Assembly (NCBI GenBank): GCA_002694065.1
Contig: NZKZ01000191.1
Span: 1-5,582 of the forward strand
Reading direction: 5' to 3'
DNA from: Acidiferrobacter sp.
GTDB lineage: Bacteria; Pseudomonadota; Gammaproteobacteria; Arenicellales; UBA868
Length of the DNA stretch: 5,582 bases
The notes under the pieces are model-generated. The model saw only the letters and a list, made by a program, of their open reading frames with translations. It was not told where the DNA came from and did not search any database. Shown here piece by piece: positions 4,941 through 5,582 of this stretch; position 1 is the first letter of the stretch; the number at the start of each line of letters is the position of its first letter. Position numbers and translations under genes: made by a program.

Positions 4941-5582
4941 ATGGCGTCATTGGTGATGATTGTCCCGGGGTCTGGCCCCAATCACCCAGATTCTATGGAT
5001 TCTGCGAAGAGGCTGTATTCTGATCTAATCTCGAAAACCGAGTGCGATCGGATAGTTGTCCTGAGGGAGGACTCAGTTTCTGAATCCCCGACAGGACTCA
5101 GGGAACTCGCGGAAAGCAAGGGCCTGACCATCATCACCAGGGCCATCCAGAGATCCGATCCCAGCTCCTTCACTGGAAACGAGGATCCAGAGAAAATCTG
5201 GTCAGATCACCTATCGGCTATAATCTCCAATATGGGAATCGATATTGACGACCCCAAGAATAGCTACCTAATCGGCCCTGGAAGTGGATGGAACACTTCA
5301 CTACTATACTGCCTGCGACGAATCGTCGGAGGCAGGCTCTGGACTTCGCTGATATCCAGAGACGGCGAGGTTTCCGTCTCTGAGCTAGTTTTAGAAGACC
5401 TCTCGGAAGATGCTCAATCCACTTTGGCCGCGGCAGGAGCACTTAGCCAGAGGGGCAATGTTGGAACCTTCGAAGCAGGGCTCTTGCAGGGCAAAGCCAT
5501 TCAGGTTTTGCCTCCGAACCCCGGGATTGAGAATACATTCCGACCATATCCGGAACTGGTCACAAGGCAACACGACGACGAA
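4941..5582 (+). CDS. Putative Rossmann/CARF-like sensor protein, 3' end outside the window
   Basis: The frame is open from ATG 4941 to the right edge (214 codons, no stop). A stop at 4920-4922 limits upstream extension, and ATG 4956 is an alternative start. The visible part alternates strands and helices: strand SLVMIVPGSG (3-12), helix (17-32), strand DRIVVL (36-41), helix (51-60), strand LTIIT (62-66), helix (83-100), strand SYLIGPGSGWNTS (108-120) running into a helix, and strand LWTSLIS (133-139). This order, with a Gly/Ser-rich turn then a helix after the fourth strand, resembles CARF domains, where a ltGGTk-like turn contacts cyclic oligonucleotides. From about 146 a helical segment (LSEDAQSTLAAAGAL, 154-168) could be a winged-helix or linker leading to an unseen effector domain. 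The CARF call rests on pattern only; another Rossmann-type fold is possible. Cytosolic, no membrane segments seen. Confidence 0.75.
   Translation, partial: MASLVMIVPGSGPNHPDSMDSAKRLYSDLISKTECDRIVVLREDSVSESPTGLRELAESKGLTIITRAIQRSDPSSFTGNEDPEKIWSDHLSAIISNMGIDIDDPKNSYLIGPGSGWNTSLLYCLRRIVGGRLWTSLISRDGEVSVSELVLEDLSEDAQSTLAAAGALSQRGNVGTFEAGLLQGKAIQVLPPNPGIENTFRPYPELVTRQHDDE

Noticed and set aside
4915..4956. 13-residue micro-frame (ATG 4915, TGA 4954-4956) overlapping the start of the last gene
   Set aside because: No Shine-Dalgarno, and it overlaps the proposed TATA/transcript-start region; such a short frame is expected by chance.
1..5582. tRNA, rRNA, CRISPR array, insertion sequence or attachment site
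   Set aside because: The window is almost fully coding on the plus strand, the two gaps are 46 and 38 bases, and no cloverleaf, regularly spaced repeat, transposase or flanking inverted repeat was seen.

Overview
The window carries five same-strand (+) genes and looks like archaeal DNA. The evidence is a two-ring Cdc48/VAT-type AAA+ ATPase with its N-terminal double-psi barrel, heavy use of AGG/AGA (Arg) and ATA (Ile) codons, GTG and TTG starts behind strong Shine-Dalgarno sequences, and AT-rich boxes about 26-30 bases before likely transcript starts. The lineage cannot be fixed from the sequence alone; a Thermoplasmatota-like archaeon is only a guess.

Layout: (1) an open-left gene ending at 568 whose last ~140 codons encode an E2 (ubiquitin-conjugating enzyme)-like domain; (2) a 175-aa protein of unknown family, 569-1096, starting on the base after the E2 stop; (3) a 546-aa E1-like (ThiF/MoeB/Uba4 superfamily) activating enzyme, 1086-2726, starting at TTG and overlapping gene 2 by 11 bases; (4) a 709-aa Cdc48/p97-like unfoldase, 2773-4902, after a 46-base gap; (5) a gene from 4941 running off the right edge, whose visible 214 residues look like a Rossmann/CARF-type sensor. 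Genes 1-3 are almost certainly one translationally coupled unit. Gene 4 probably belongs to it but may also have its own promoter. Gene 5 has the best candidate for an independent, near-leaderless promoter.

Interpretation: genes 1, 3 and 4 together suggest a compact archaeal ubiquitin-like system: E1 activates a ubiquitin-like modifier, E2 carries it, and a dedicated Cdc48 paralogue extracts or unfolds the modified targets. No modifier, JAB/Rpn11-type peptidase or RING E3 is visible, so these would have to lie outside the window or be replaced; gene 2 is the in-operon candidate for an unknown partner. Unusual points are an HCN instead of HPN motif in the E2, an apparently degenerate extra adenylation-like region at the N-terminus of the E1, altered pore loops in the Cdc48, and a possible nucleotide-sensor gene next door. 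The last invites comparison with bacterial defence operons (type II CBASS, Bil) that use E1/E2 chemistry. Functions are inferred from motifs read by eye; no database search was possible.
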